From: Mesorhizobium kowhaii
GTDB lineage: Bacteria; Pseudomonadota; Alphaproteobacteria; Rhizobiales; Rhizobiaceae
Length of the DNA: 64,000 nucleotides
Assembly: GCF_003253745.1 (NCBI RefSeq)
Contig: NZ_MZXV01000076.1
Coordinates: forward strand, 248,001 to 312,000
Reading direction: 5' to 3'
Shown here piece by piece: positions 7,760 through 17,711 of the stretch (the stretch's first letter is position 1; every line of letters starts with the position of its first letter). Made by a program: the position numbers and the translations under genes. Below the pieces are notes generated by a model. It was not told where the DNA came from. It made no database searches and was given only the letters and a program-made list of their open reading frames with translations.

Positions 7760-8434
7760 ATGATCAAGGCGACACCCTTCGACTTCCCCTATGATGGCAG
7801 GCTGGTGGCCGAAAACACCGCGCTTGTTGTCATCGACCTGCAGCAGGATTTCCTGTCAACGACTGGCTATTTCGCCAGGCAGGGATATGACCCCTCGCCG
7901 CTAAGGGCGATCCTGCCGACCGTGAACCGGCTGATTGCTGCCGGCCGCAAGGCCGGTGTCCGGATCATCCACACAAGGCAGGGCTATCGAGCCGACATGG
8001 CCGACATGACGCCTTACGAGAAATGGCGCCGCAAGCGCGCCGGGCTCGAAGGCACCGAAATCCTGCTTCGCTCGGGACCGGGGTTTCAGATCGTTCCGGA
8101 GATCGATGTCGCGCCGCAGGACATCATCGTCGACAAGACCTGCAACAGCGCCTTCACCTATACGGATTTCGAGCTTGTGCTGCGCGCGCAAGGCATCACG
8201 CATCTGATGTTTTCCGGCTGCACGACGGATGTCTGCGTCCACACCACGCTGCGCGAGGCCTGCGACCGCAATTTTCAGTGCCTGACGATCTCGGACGCTT
8301 GCGCCAGCGGCGACCAGAAGGCGCATGAGGCGGCGCTTCACATGGTGACAGTCGAGGACGGCGTCTTCGGCACGCTGACGGAGTCGAGCGCAGTTGTCGA
8401 AGGCCTGGCGCGGCTGAGTGGCGCGACAGGTTAA
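7760..8434 (+). CDS. Isochorismatase-fold cysteine amidohydrolase (BiuH/RutB-like)
   Basis: The 224-residue enzyme starts at the ATG at 7760, with GGGAG suitably placed upstream; a GTG at 7733 is in frame but less likely. The catalytic triad of the family is visible: Asp26 in VVIDLQQDF, Lys126 in IVDKTCNSAF and Cys159 in CTTDVCVHTT, with the cis-peptide region before the Cys. Such enzymes cleave the amide bond of small ureides such as biuret, triuret or ureidoacrylate. It is a paralogue of the proteins at 36876 and 39116. It faces an LLM monooxygenase across 16 bases, the enzyme pair type used in Rut pyrimidine catabolism, though that link is inference. Confidence 0.85.
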   Translation: MIKATPFDFPYDGRLVAENTALVVIDLQQDFLSTTGYFARQGYDPSPLRAILPTVNRLIAAGRKAGVRIIHTRQGYRADMADMTPYEKWRRKRAGLEGTEILLRSGPGFQIVPEIDVAPQDIIVDKTCNSAFTYTDFELVLRAQGITHLMFSGCTTDVCVHTTLREACDRNFQCLTISDACASGDQKAHEAALHMVTVEDGVFGTLTESSAVVEGLARLSGATG

Positions 8435-8450
8435 CTCCAACGGCGCCTGC

Positions 8451-9401
8451 TCAGCCCGCTGCACGCGCCACTTGCGGCACGCGCGGCGCATATGCCCCAG
8501 GCTGCGGCACCTCCGCCTCGCGACGCGCCAGCGAATTGCGCAGCAGGGCGATCGTTTCGCGGCCGACCGTTGCGATCTCGCGCGGCGTGTCGACGCCGAC
8601 AATCATGAATTCATCGATCCCGAGAGCCGCATAGGCAAGCAACGACAAGGCGGCCTGGGCTGGCGGCCCGGCAACATCGACCGCCTTGTGGCCGGTGGCG
8701 GCGGCAGCGCCCTGGTGAATCCTGACCGGAAGCGCAAAGCGCAGCTTGCCGGCCCGGCCATGTTCGGCGGCGGCGCCGCGCACCCGCTCCATCAGCTGCC
8801 GGACCTCGTCGATCGAGCCTGGCGCCAGTTCGAAGACATCGGCGTGCCGGCCGGCCACCTTGAGCGCCGTTCCGGACTGCCCGCCCATGCGGATGACCAG
8901 GTCGGCGCCGTGCGGACCCTTGCGCGGCACATAGCCGCCCTTGACGCTGTAGAACGCGCCTTCATGGTCGAACGGCCGGTCGTTCGACCACAGCCGTTTC
9001 AGCAGGACCAGATATTCGTCGATGCGCTGCCAGATGACGGTGTGCCCGACCGGCCGCGTTTCGGCATCGTCGTCGTTCAGCGGCTCGCTGATCATCCTGA
9101 GCGCCAGCCGTCCGCCGCTTTTCCTGTCGATCGACGCCAGCTGGCGGGCCGCCACCGTCGGTTCGACCACGCCCGCCCAGTGGGTGAGCACGACTTCCAG
9201 CGACGAGGTGCGGTCGAGCACCTGGGCTGCAAGATCCATATTGGTCAGCAGCCCGGCCGAATCGTCGACGACGATCTTCCTGAAGCCGCTATCCTCGACC
9301 AGCCCGAGCTTGGTCGCGGTCTCGGCAAAGTCGTAGAAAAAGGGAACGGCGGTACCAGCGGGATGAGTCTTTCCGGGAACATGCGTGAACTCGATCGGCA
9401 T
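8451..9401 (-). CDS. LLM-class flavin-dependent monooxygenase (alkanesulfonate monooxygenase-like)
   Basis: The 316-residue protein starts at the ATG at 9401, eight bases after GGAGG. It shows the bacterial luciferase fold: VLTHWAGVVEPTVAARQLASIDRKSGGRLALRMI near residues 80-115, YVPRKGPHGADLVIRMGGQSG in the flavin-binding part, and a GIDEFMIVGVDTPRE C-terminal strand. Members use reduced FMN and oxygen to oxidise sulfonates, pyrimidines or similar small molecules. The nearest recognisable type is SsuD-like, but the substrate cannot be deduced. It converges on the isochorismatase-fold gene. Confidence 0.82.
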   Translation of the reverse strand: MPIEFTHVPGKTHPAGTAVPFFYDFAETATKLGLVEDSGFRKIVVDDSAGLLTNMDLAAQVLDRTSSLEVVLTHWAGVVEPTVAARQLASIDRKSGGRLALRMISEPLNDDDAETRPVGHTVIWQRIDEYLVLLKRLWSNDRPFDHEGAFYSVKGGYVPRKGPHGADLVIRMGGQSGTALKVAGRHADVFELAPGSIDEVRQLMERVRGAAAEHGRAGKLRFALPVRIHQGAAAATGHKAVDVAGPPAQAALSLLAYAALGIDEFMIVGVDTPREIATVGRETIALLRNSLARREAEVPQPGAYAPRVPQVARAAG

Positions 9402-9539
9402 TGCCATCTCCTCCATCTCTGGAATCACTGATGCGGTGAAATTCGAATCCCAGCCGCGCGAAAGCGCACCGAGTATCCGGTTCACTCAACTCCGATTACC
9501 TGAAAGCGGCGGGTAGCTAACTCCGGTCGATCTGACGAG

Positions 9540-9695
9540 TCAGGGAATAAGGCCCAGAACAACGGCCCCGGTGAACACGAACGCAAGGGCAAAGACGAGA
9601 TAGGCGAAGGCACCGGCATAGGCCGGGCGAAAGGCCTGAGCATTGGCCAGCCTCTGGCCGCTGCGATCCGTCTGGGCGTTCTGGATATAGGACAT
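9540..9695 (-). CDS. 51-residue small membrane protein
   Basis: The reverse strand encodes a 51-residue protein starting MSYIQNAQTDRSGQR, with GGAGG placed five bases before the ATG. Residues about 27-50 (AGAFAYLVFALAFVFTGAVV) form a single membrane helix just before the stop. Codon usage matches the neighbourhood. It is too short for common gene-calling cut-offs. No family is recognised. It sits between the LLM monooxygenase and the SDR gene, behind an imperfect palindrome that may be its operator. Confidence 0.6.
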   Translation of the reverse strand: MSYIQNAQTDRSGQRLANAQAFRPAYAGAFAYLVFALAFVFTGAVVLGLIP

Positions 9696-9717
9696 ATCGA
9701 CCTCCGTCTCGCTGGTT

Positions 9718-9739
9718 AATCTATAAAACTTGTAGACTT
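9718..9739. promoter_or_regulatory. Imperfect 22-bp palindrome, candidate operator
   Basis: Half-sites AATCTATAA and TTGTAGACTT are inverted around AAC and match at most positions. The site lies 23 bases upstream of the small membrane protein start and about 250 bases upstream of the SDR gene. It stands out in an AT-rich patch. The region 9696-9986 holds no other recognisable gene. The binding factor is unknown. Confidence 0.35.
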
Positions 9740-9986
9740 TGTCGATTGCTATTTTTTGACGATAGGCAGAAAGATTTTCTCATATCGAGCCGAAAATTGG
9801 CAACGGCTTGCTGAGAGGACGTGCTTGGGGCCACTGCTCAACATGGCCGCCCGCATTGCTCTGGGTCCTGGATGGACCGAAGTCCTTGTCTCCGCCGCAC
9901 CCAATTCGTGCATTGGCCGCCCGGAGCGGGCGGGATAGCATCGCCCACTCGGCAAACACGAAATCGTCTGACAAGGGAGCAGAAAA

Positions 9987-10754
9987 ATGGGCGCAAGACT
10001 GGTCGGCAAGGTCGCCATCATTTCAGGCGGTGCAACGGGAATGGGCGGCGCGGCCTCGGAGCTGTTCGCCGCGGAAGGCGCCAAGGTGGCGATCATCGAC
10101 CGCAATGGCGAGGCGGCCGCTGCAACCGCGGCGGCGATACGCGCGCGGGGGCACAGCGCCGAACACTGGGTCGCCGACGTGTCCGATGAAGCCCAGGTCG
10201 AGGCCGCCGTGAAAGGCGCGACCGAAAAACTCGGCCCGGTCACCGTGCTGTTCAACCATGCCGGCACCATCGTCATCAAACCCTTCCTGGAGACGACCGT
10301 GCAGGAATGGGACTGGCTGCATGCCGTCAATGTGCGCTCGATGTTCCTGATGACACGCGCCGTGCTGCCCGGCATGATTGCCGCAGGCGGCGGTTCGATC
10401 GTCTGCACCTCGTCGATCTCGGCGGTGGCGGCAACGCCGATGGAAGTGCTCTATGACACCACCAAGGGCGCCTGCCACATGTTCGCGCGTGCCATAGCCG
10501 TCGAGTTCCGCGACCGCAACATCCGCTGCAACGCGGTCTGCCCCGGCTTCATCCGCACGCCGCACGGCCTGCGCGAGGTTGCTGATCTCGGCCGGCTCGG
10601 CGTCGACGTCTCCGACGCAGCACTGGCAGCGCAGCAGGGCCGGATCGGCGAGCCGGAAGAGGTGGCGAAGGCCGCGCTTTACCTGGCCAGCGACGAGGCC
10701 AGCTTCGTCACCGGTGCGCATCTGTTCGTCGACAACGGCTTTACCGCGATGTGA
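9987..10754 (+). CDS. SDR family NAD(P)-dependent oxidoreductase
   Basis: The 255-residue protein is a classical short-chain dehydrogenase. The nucleotide-binding motif SGGATGMGG is at about 13-21, an acidic residue ends strand two (IIDRNG), and NHAG lies at about 90. The catalytic serine is in CTSSISA, and YDTTK carries the catalytic Tyr and Lys. CPGFIRTP and the GAHLFVDNGF C-terminal motif are also present. It oxidises or reduces an unidentified alcohol/ketone. A glycine-rich ribosome site (AAGGGAGCAG) precedes the ATG. It converges on the BMP-type ABC operon with a hairpin between them. Confidence 0.9.
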   Translation: MGARLVGKVAIISGGATGMGGAASELFAAEGAKVAIIDRNGEAAAATAAAIRARGHSAEHWVADVSDEAQVEAAVKGATEKLGPVTVLFNHAGTIVIKPFLETTVQEWDWLHAVNVRSMFLMTRAVLPGMIAAGGGSIVCTSSISAVAATPMEVLYDTTKGACHMFARAIAVEFRDRNIRCNAVCPGFIRTPHGLREVADLGRLGVDVSDAALAAQQGRIGEPEEVAKAALYLASDEASFVTGAHLFVDNGFTAM

Positions 10755-10763
10755 CCAACGGAA

Positions 10764-10788
10764 CGCTGACAGCCCCTGGCCGTCAGCG
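10764..10788. terminator. Hairpin between convergent SDR and ABC permease genes
   Basis: Arms CGCTGAC (10764-10770) and GTCAGCG (10782-10788) enclose an 11-base loop. The hairpin sits just after the SDR stop and overlaps the last bases of the convergent permease gene, so it could end transcription from both sides. There is no U-tract, so intrinsic termination is uncertain. Confidence 0.4.
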
Positions 10789-11727
10789 CTCCTCCCTGCG
10801 AAACGGCTTGAGCAGTGCCGACGGCGCCACCGCGTTGCGCGACATGACGGCCATGGCGACAATGGTGAAGATGAAAGGCAGCATAAGGAACGCCTCGTAG
10901 GGGATATGCCCCAGCCCGCTCGCCTGCATGCGCAACTGCAAGGCATCGACAAAGGCGAACAGCAGCGCCGCCCCCGCCGAACGCCACGGATCCCAGCGGC
11001 CGAACACGACCAGCGCGATTGCCACCCAGCCGCGGCCGGACACCACGCCGAAGGTGAAGGCGTTGAACTGCGCCATCGACAGGAAGGCGCCGGCCAGCCC
11101 TATCAGCGCACCGCCGAGAATAACCGCCTGGAAGCGCGTCGCGATGACGCTGACGCCGGCCGAATCGGCGGCGCGCGGATTTTCGCCGACCATGCGCACC
11201 GACAGGCCCCATGGCGTGCGGTAGAGCACGAAGGCGGCCAGCGGAATGGCAAGGATCGCCATGTAGACCAGCGCAAACTGGTTGAAAACCGCCGGCCCAA
11301 GCACCGGAATGCTCGACAGGACCGGGATCGGCAGCGTCTCGAACCCCTTGATACTAGGCGGCACCGATTGCTGGCCGAAGATCAGCCGGTAGAGAAAATA
11401 GGCGAGGCCCGACGAAAACAGTGTCACGCCAATGCCGCAGACATGCTGGCTCAGGCCCAGCGCAACGGTGAACAGTGCATGCAGCGCGCCCATCAGCATG
11501 CCGGTCAGCACGGCCGCCAACACGCCGAGCCACAGGCTGCCGCTAAGGCTGGTGGCGGTGAAGCCGGTCATCGCCGACAAGAGCATGATGCCTTCGATGC
11601 CGAGGTTGAGCACGCCGGCGCGCTCGGAGAACATTTCGCCGAGCGTGGCAAACGCCAGCGGCGTGGCGATGCGAATGATGGCGGCCAGGAAGCCGACCTG
11701 AAAAATCTGTTCGAACACGGCGCTCAT
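10783..11727 (-). CDS. BMP-type (nucleoside) ABC transporter permease, second subunit
   Basis: The 314-residue permease begins MSAVFEQIFQVGFLAAIIRIATPLAFATLGEMFSERAGVLNLGIEGIML. The TxGExxxERAGVLNLGIEG motif marks the smaller permease of nucleoside/purine ABC transporters (NupQ/YufQ-like). About eight hydrophobic helices follow, with RTPWGLSVRMVGENPRAADSAG as the cytoplasmic coupling loop. Its start overlaps the stop of the larger permease in ATGA. It completes a four-gene transporter with 11724-15554. The substrate is probably a nucleoside, base or related ureide; this is family inference. Confidence 0.9.
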   Translation of the reverse strand: MSAVFEQIFQVGFLAAIIRIATPLAFATLGEMFSERAGVLNLGIEGIMLLSAMTGFTATSLSGSLWLGVLAAVLTGMLMGALHALFTVALGLSQHVCGIGVTLFSSGLAYFLYRLIFGQQSVPPSIKGFETLPIPVLSSIPVLGPAVFNQFALVYMAILAIPLAAFVLYRTPWGLSVRMVGENPRAADSAGVSVIATRFQAVILGGALIGLAGAFLSMAQFNAFTFGVVSGRGWVAIALVVFGRWDPWRSAGAALLFAFVDALQLRMQASGLGHIPYEAFLMLPFIFTIVAMAVMSRNAVAPSALLKPFRREER

Positions 11728-12779
11728 CGGGCGGCTCCGACGCGGCGGATGCGGTAGGCGGTGAACAGCAGCGCCACCAGCATGGCGAGTAGCGCCGTGC
11801 CCTGGATGACATCGCTGAGGAAGGCCGGCACGCCGGTCGCCCGCGACATCGCTTCGGCGCCGGTCATCACCGCGGCCAGGAAGATCGCCGCCGGCACCAC
11901 GCCAAGCGGATTGAGCCGCGCCAGCATGGCAACGACGATGCCGGAATAGCCGTAGCCCGGCGAGATGTCGCTCATCACCTGGAAATGCACGCCGCCGACT
12001 TCGCCGACACCGGCCAGCCCGGCAAGCGCGCCGGACAGCAGCGCGGTCGAGATCAGCACCCGCTCGACATGGATGCCGCCATAGCGCGCGGCTTCCGGAT
12101 TCTCGCCGGTGACCCTGATCCTGAAGCCGAGCGTCGTGCGCACGATCAGGAACCAGATGACCGGTGCCGCGATCAGCGCCACGACAACACCGAGATGCAG
12201 CCGCGTGCCTTCGAGCAAAACCGGAAAATTCGCCGAATCCTCGATCGGTGGCGAGATCGGATAGCCGCTGAAACTGTCCTTCCACGGCCCCTCGATCAGC
12301 GCCATCAGCGCATAGTAGATGACCGAGTTGAGCAGCAGCGAACTGACCACGTCATCGACCTTGAATTTGACCCGCAGCGTCGCCGGCACCAGGGCGACGG
12401 CAGCGCCTGCGGCAGCCCCGGCCACCGCCATCAACAGCATGGCGAGCGGCCCCGGCATCGGGATCGCGCCGACAAAGCAGCTGGCGACAGCGCCGGCCAG
12501 CAATTGCCCCTCGGCACCGATGTTCCAGAATTTTGCCCGGAAGGCGACCGCCACCGCCAACCCGGTGAAGATCATCGGCGCAGCACGCACCATCGTTTCG
12601 GTGATCGCGTAGCTGTCGCCAAGCGAGGCGGTGAACATTACGCCATAGGCTTCGAGGACGCCGGCCCCGGCCAGCGCGATCAGGCCGCTGCACAGGACAA
12701 GCGTGGCTGCGATCGCCAGCAGCGGCAAAGCCAGATTGAACCAGGCCGGCGTCGAGGTGCGGACTTCCAGGCGGAACAT
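11724..12779 (-). CDS. BMP-type (nucleoside) ABC transporter permease, first subunit
   Basis: The 351-residue membrane protein has about ten hydrophobic helices and the family motifs AFRAKFWNIGAEGQLLAGA (about 78-96), KVDDVVSSLLLNSV and RTTLGFRIRVTGENPEAARYGG (coupling loop). These are typical of the larger NupP/YufP-like permease paired with a BMP-family binding protein. It starts one base inside the stop of the ATPase gene and overlaps the next permease by four bases, so translation is coupled. Location is the inner membrane. Confidence 0.9.
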   Translation of the reverse strand: MFRLEVRTSTPAWFNLALPLLAIAATLVLCSGLIALAGAGVLEAYGVMFTASLGDSYAITETMVRAAPMIFTGLAVAVAFRAKFWNIGAEGQLLAGAVASCFVGAIPMPGPLAMLLMAVAGAAAGAAVALVPATLRVKFKVDDVVSSLLLNSVIYYALMALIEGPWKDSFSGYPISPPIEDSANFPVLLEGTRLHLGVVVALIAAPVIWFLIVRTTLGFRIRVTGENPEAARYGGIHVERVLISTALLSGALAGLAGVGEVGGVHFQVMSDISPGYGYSGIVVAMLARLNPLGVVPAAIFLAAVMTGAEAMSRATGVPAFLSDVIQGTALLAMLVALLFTAYRIRRVGAAR

Positions 12780-14296
12780 CAGCTGTGGCCCTCCGCGCCG
12801 GTCATCATCAGCCCGAGCCGGGCCACCGTCGCATCGGCGCTGTCGAGCGTGCCGACGATGCGGCCTTCATACATCACCGCGATGCGGTCGCAGAGCACCA
12901 GCAGTTCCTCGAGATCCTCGCCGATAACGATGATGCCGCAGCCCTTGGCCCGCATGTCGAGGAATTTTTCGTGGATGAAGCGAGCAGCGCCGATGTCGAG
13001 CCCGCGCGTCGGCTGCGAGACAACAAGCACTTTCGGATCGAAGGCAAGCTCACGCGCCAGCAGCGCCTTCTGCAGATTGCCGCCGGACAGCGCCCCGGCG
13101 CGGGTCATCGGCCCGGGGCAGCGTATGTCATAGGCCTTGATCTGCGCCTCGGCGAAGGCGCGGATCGCATCCGGTTTGAGCAGGCCTTTGCTGCTGAACG
13201 CTGCCGTGCCGATGCGCGGCAGCACCATCGAATCGGCGAGCGGCAGATTGGTGACCAGCCCGGTCGTCATGCGGTCTTCCGGGATGCGACCGAGGCCAAG
13301 CGCCTGCACCTCGCGCGGCGAAAACCCAGACACTTTTTGGCCGGCGATGGTCATCCGACCGGCATCCGGCGCACGCGTGCCCGAGATCACCTCCGCAAGC
13401 GCCCGCTGGCCATTGCCCGAGACACCGGCAATGCCGAGGATCTCGCCAGCGCGGACGGAAAGCGATACGTCGCGTAGCGCCGTGCCCGAATGCTGCGATG
13501 TGGAAATTCCGTCGAGCGTCAGCACCGCCGCACCGGGCGTCGATGGCCCCCTCGCCGGCGGCACGATCTCGTGGCCGCACATCAGTTGCGCCATTGCGGC
13601 CGACGTCGTGTTGGCCGGGTCATCGACACGGCCGGCGACGCGGCCATGCCGCAGCACCGTGCAGCGATGCGTCAGCGCCCGTACCTCGTTGAGCTTGTGC
13701 GAAATGAAGATGATGCCGAGGCCCTGCGCCGCCATCGAGCGTAGCGCCGAAAACAGCCCGTCGACCTCGGTTGGCGCCAGCACCGCCGTCGGTTCGTCGA
13801 GGATCAAGAGCCTGGCACCGCGAAACAGCGCCTTGACGATTTCGAGCCGCTGCTGCTCGCCGACCGACAGCGCCGAGACCGGAAGGTCGGGATCGAGCGT
13901 CAGCCCATGCTGGCGGCGGATCTCGGCCAGCCGCGCCAACCCACCGGCGCGGTCGATCCGCCCCGATCTGCCGGGAATGCCGATGAGCAGATTTTCCAGC
14001 ACCGTTAGTCGTGGTGCCAGATGGAAATGCTGGTGCACCATGCCGATACCGGCGGCCAGCGCATCGGCCGAACTGGTGATCCGCACCGGCTGGCCCTGGA
14101 TGAAGATCTCGCCGGCGTCGGGCGCATAGGCGCCGAACAGCACGTTCATCAGCGTCGTCTTGCCGGCGCCGTTTTCGCCCAGCAGACCGAGGATCTCGCC
14201 CGGCGCGACGCTGAGGTCGACGACCTCGTTCGCCTTGACGGCGCCAAAGCTCTTGGTGATGCCGCGCATTTCGATGAGTGGGGCGGGCGTCGGCAA
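12779..14296 (-). CDS. BMP-type (nucleoside) ABC transporter ATPase, two fused ABC domains
   Basis: The 505-residue protein has two ABC domains. Domain one has Walker A GENGAGKT (about 39), signature SVGEQQRLEIVKALFRGARLLILDEPTAVLAP and an H-loop in FISHKLNE. Domain two has a degenerate Walker A (GVSGNGQRALAEV) and signature LSGGNLQKALLAREL, with VVSQPTRGLDIGA instead of a canonical Walker B. The one-sided degeneration is normal for the MglA/NupO class. It lies between the binding-protein gene, from which a palindromic repeat separates it, and two overlapping permease genes. Confidence 0.92.
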   Translation of the reverse strand: MPTPAPLIEMRGITKSFGAVKANEVVDLSVAPGEILGLLGENGAGKTTLMNVLFGAYAPDAGEIFIQGQPVRITSSADALAAGIGMVHQHFHLAPRLTVLENLLIGIPGRSGRIDRAGGLARLAEIRRQHGLTLDPDLPVSALSVGEQQRLEIVKALFRGARLLILDEPTAVLAPTEVDGLFSALRSMAAQGLGIIFISHKLNEVRALTHRCTVLRHGRVAGRVDDPANTTSAAMAQLMCGHEIVPPARGPSTPGAAVLTLDGISTSQHSGTALRDVSLSVRAGEILGIAGVSGNGQRALAEVISGTRAPDAGRMTIAGQKVSGFSPREVQALGLGRIPEDRMTTGLVTNLPLADSMVLPRIGTAAFSSKGLLKPDAIRAFAEAQIKAYDIRCPGPMTRAGALSGGNLQKALLARELAFDPKVLVVSQPTRGLDIGAARFIHEKFLDMRAKGCGIIVIGEDLEELLVLCDRIAVMYEGRIVGTLDSADATVARLGLMMTGAEGHS

Positions 14297-14355
14297 GGAT
14301 ACTCCTGATCGGAATTGGCTTTACGATTCAGCTTTGAGGGATGCGCTGCACCCCC

Positions 14356-14494
14356 CTCTGGCCTGCCGGCCATCTCCCCCTCGAGGGGGGAGATCAGCCT
14401 TCACTTATGTCAGTACTTTTCCTGCAAGAGATTTTCGACGGTAGAGACGACAGCCAATCTCCCCCCTTGAGGGGAGATGTCCGGCAGGACAGAG
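14356..14494. repeat. Palindromic intergenic element with about 38-bp inverted arms
   Basis: Arm one (14356-14394) and arm two (about 14457-14494) are inverted copies with few mismatches. Each contains the blocks CCTGCCGG and ATCTCCCC, and each arm is itself a small hairpin (CTCCCCCTCGAGGGGG in arm one). The 60-base centre has no coding content. The element fills the gap between the BMP binding-protein stop and the ATPase start and could lower downstream transcription. Confidence 0.8.
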
Positions 14495-14522
14495 TGTGCG
14501 ACAAGCACAGAACCCAAAAATG

Positions 14523-15554
14523 TTAATCCGAAACCGGCGTGTTCTCGTCGACGTCGACGCGGAAATTGCCTTCGAGGATTTCGGCCTTCTTCTTCTCGAC
14601 CAGATCCTTGACCTCGGCGGGCAGCGTCTTGTCGAAATTATGGTAGGGCGCGAGATGCGAGCCGCCCTTGGCCATGCGCGAGAAATCGCCATAGTCCTGC
14701 GCCGTGAAGACGCCGGCCTTGACCAGCTTGATCGCCTGCTCGACCGTCGGATACATATCCCAGACCGGCCCGGTGATGACCGTGTCGGGGCCGAGGCTCG
14801 ACTGGTCGGACATGTTGGAGATGGCGAAGATCTTCTTGTCCACCGCCGCTTCGATGACACCGAAACGCTCGGCATAGATGACGTCGACACCGGCGTCGAT
14901 CTGGGCGACCGCGGCCTCCTTGGCCTTCGGCGGATCGAAGAAGGAGCCGATGAAGGCGACCTTCTTCTTGATGTTGGGGTTGACCTCCTTGGCGCCGGCA
15001 AAGAAGGCGTTGACCAGCCGGTTCACCTCCGGAATGCCCATCGCCGCGACGGCGCCGATCGTGCCCGATTTCGACATCTTGCCGGCGATCATGCCGGACA
15101 GATAGGCCGGCTCGTGGATCCAGTTGTCGAAGACGCCGAAATTCGGCTCCGCTGGTCCGGCGCCGGAGCCGAACAGGAAGGCGGTCTTCGGGAATTGCTT
15201 GGCGGTGCGGCGCGATTCACGCTCGGCGGCGAAGGCGTCGCCCAGCACCAGCTGGTAGCCGCCTTGCGCATATTCGCGCATGACGCGGCTGAAATCGGCG
15301 GTTTGCACCTTTTCCGACCATTTGTACTCGATGCCGAGTTCCTTAACGGCCTTCTGCAGGGCGACATGGATCTGGTTGTCCCATGGCTCCTCGATCGGCG
15401 TGGCGAAGATCGCCGCCACCTTCAGCTTCTTGTCCTTGCCGAAGGCGGCGCCCGGCAGCATCGCCGCAGCCAGGCCAAGCGCGCCCAGCTCGAGCACATT
15501 GCGTCGCGAAAGCCCTTCAGGTTTTATCTGGATTCTGGTCTTGCGGTTTTCCAT
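14523..15554 (-). CDS. BMP-family ABC transporter substrate-binding protein
   Basis: The 343-residue protein starts with a Tat-type leader (LSRRNVLELGALGLAAAMLPGAAFG). The BMP/PnrA fold follows: VAAIFATPIEEPWDNQIHVALQKAVKELGI, QLVLGDAFAAER, EPAYLSGMIAGKMSKSGTIGAVAAMGIPEVNRLVNAFFAGAKEVNPNIK and AGVDVIYAERFGVIEAA. This family binds nucleosides, purines or related compounds in the periplasm. Unlike many BMP proteins it lacks a lipobox. It is the first gene of the 15554-10783 operon. Confidence 0.9.
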   Translation of the reverse strand: MENRKTRIQIKPEGLSRRNVLELGALGLAAAMLPGAAFGKDKKLKVAAIFATPIEEPWDNQIHVALQKAVKELGIEYKWSEKVQTADFSRVMREYAQGGYQLVLGDAFAAERESRRTAKQFPKTAFLFGSGAGPAEPNFGVFDNWIHEPAYLSGMIAGKMSKSGTIGAVAAMGIPEVNRLVNAFFAGAKEVNPNIKKKVAFIGSFFDPPKAKEAAVAQIDAGVDVIYAERFGVIEAAVDKKIFAISNMSDQSSLGPDTVITGPVWDMYPTVEQAIKLVKAGVFTAQDYGDFSRMAKGGSHLAPYHNFDKTLPAEVKDLVEKKKAEILEGNFRVDVDENTPVSD

Positions 15555-15706
15555 TGCATTCCCCTCTGTTCGACAGCCGTGTCGAGCCGGCTGTTCGTGA
15601 AAATGTCAGACGAGGAACTATGGAACGGGTCCGGACTTTTGTCCACATGGTCAAATTTGACCGCCCGATCCAGCCTTGATCTTAGCCGGCCAAGAGAGGC
15701 TGCTGA

Positions 15707-16912
<1,206 letters not shown>

Positions 16913-16913
16913 G

Positions 16914-17711
16914 TCATGCAGCCTTTGCTTTTCCGCTTCCCTCATGCGCCGCCTTGGTGCGGGCCTGCAGGTCGCGCAATGTCGTCAGTTCGAGTTCGCT
17001 TGGCGCCGGTGTTTCGTCAAGCGCCTGCGCGAACTTTACCATCCAGCCACAGGTCTCCTGCACCTGCTGGCGCGTGACGCCGGGATGCAGCGACACGACC
17101 GTGAATTCCTTGGTCGCCGGGTCCGGTTTCCAGATGGCGAGATCGGTGATCAGCAAGGTCGGGCCAGCGGTGTCGATGCCGAGACGCTTTCGATGATCGC
17201 CGCCCTCGCCATGGCCGAAGGAGGTGAAGAAGTCGATCTTTTCGACCATGCCGCGCTTGGTCTGCGCCATGGTGATGTAGATCTCCTTCGACGACGTCGC
17301 GATCTCCGGTGCGCCGCCGCCGCCGGGCAGCCGGGTCTTGGGGTGGAAATAGTCGCCGATGACGGTGGTGTTGATGTTGCCGAACTTGTCGAGCTGGGCA
17401 GCACCCAAAAACCCGATCGAGATGCGGCCGCCCTGCAGCCAGTAGCGGAACATCTCCGGCACCGCGACGGTGGTGACCGCGGTTTCGCACAATTCGCCAT
17501 CGCCGATCGACAGCGGCAGCACGTCTGGCGCGGTGCCGATCGTGCCGCTCTCATAGATCAAGGTGATGTCAGGCGCATGCGTCAGCCGCGCGACATTGCA
17601 GGCGGCGGACGGCGCGCCGATGCCAACGAAGCAGACATCGTCATTCCGCAGCGCGCGGCTGGCGGCGATCGTCATCATCTCGTTGGGGGTGAAGTCCGGA
17701 TTGTCGCTCAT
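16914..17711 (-). CDS. catJ: 3-oxoadipate CoA-transferase subunit B (CatJ/GctB type)
   Basis: The 265-residue subunit has the glutaconate-CoA-transferase-B-like pattern. MMTIAASRALRNDDVCFVGIGAPSAACNVARLTHAPD is at about 12-48, ESGTIG gives the catalytic-type glutamate region, and GGRISIGFLGAAQLDKFGNINTT and LPGGGGAPEIATSSKEI follow. With subunit A it moves CoA from succinyl-CoA to 3-oxoadipate. It belongs to the CatI/CatJ lineage rather than the shorter SCOT-like PcaI/PcaJ lineage. Its start overlaps the subunit A stop by four bases. Confidence 0.85.
   Translation of the reverse strand: MSDNPDFTPNEMMTIAASRALRNDDVCFVGIGAPSAACNVARLTHAPDITLIYESGTIGTAPDVLPLSIGDGELCETAVTTVAVPEMFRYWLQGGRISIGFLGAAQLDKFGNINTTVIGDYFHPKTRLPGGGGAPEIATSSKEIYITMAQTKRGMVEKIDFFTSFGHGEGGDHRKRLGIDTAGPTLLITDLAIWKPDPATKEFTVVSLHPGVTRQQVQETCGWMVKFAQALDETPAPSELELTTLRDLQARTKAAHEGSGKAKAA

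Noticed and set aside
10579..13133. Long plus-strand ORFs (10579-11757 and 11985-13133) opposite the BMP transporter genes
   Set aside because: They read as Gln/Arg/His-rich shadows of permease and ATPase genes in a high-GC frame, with no family motifs.
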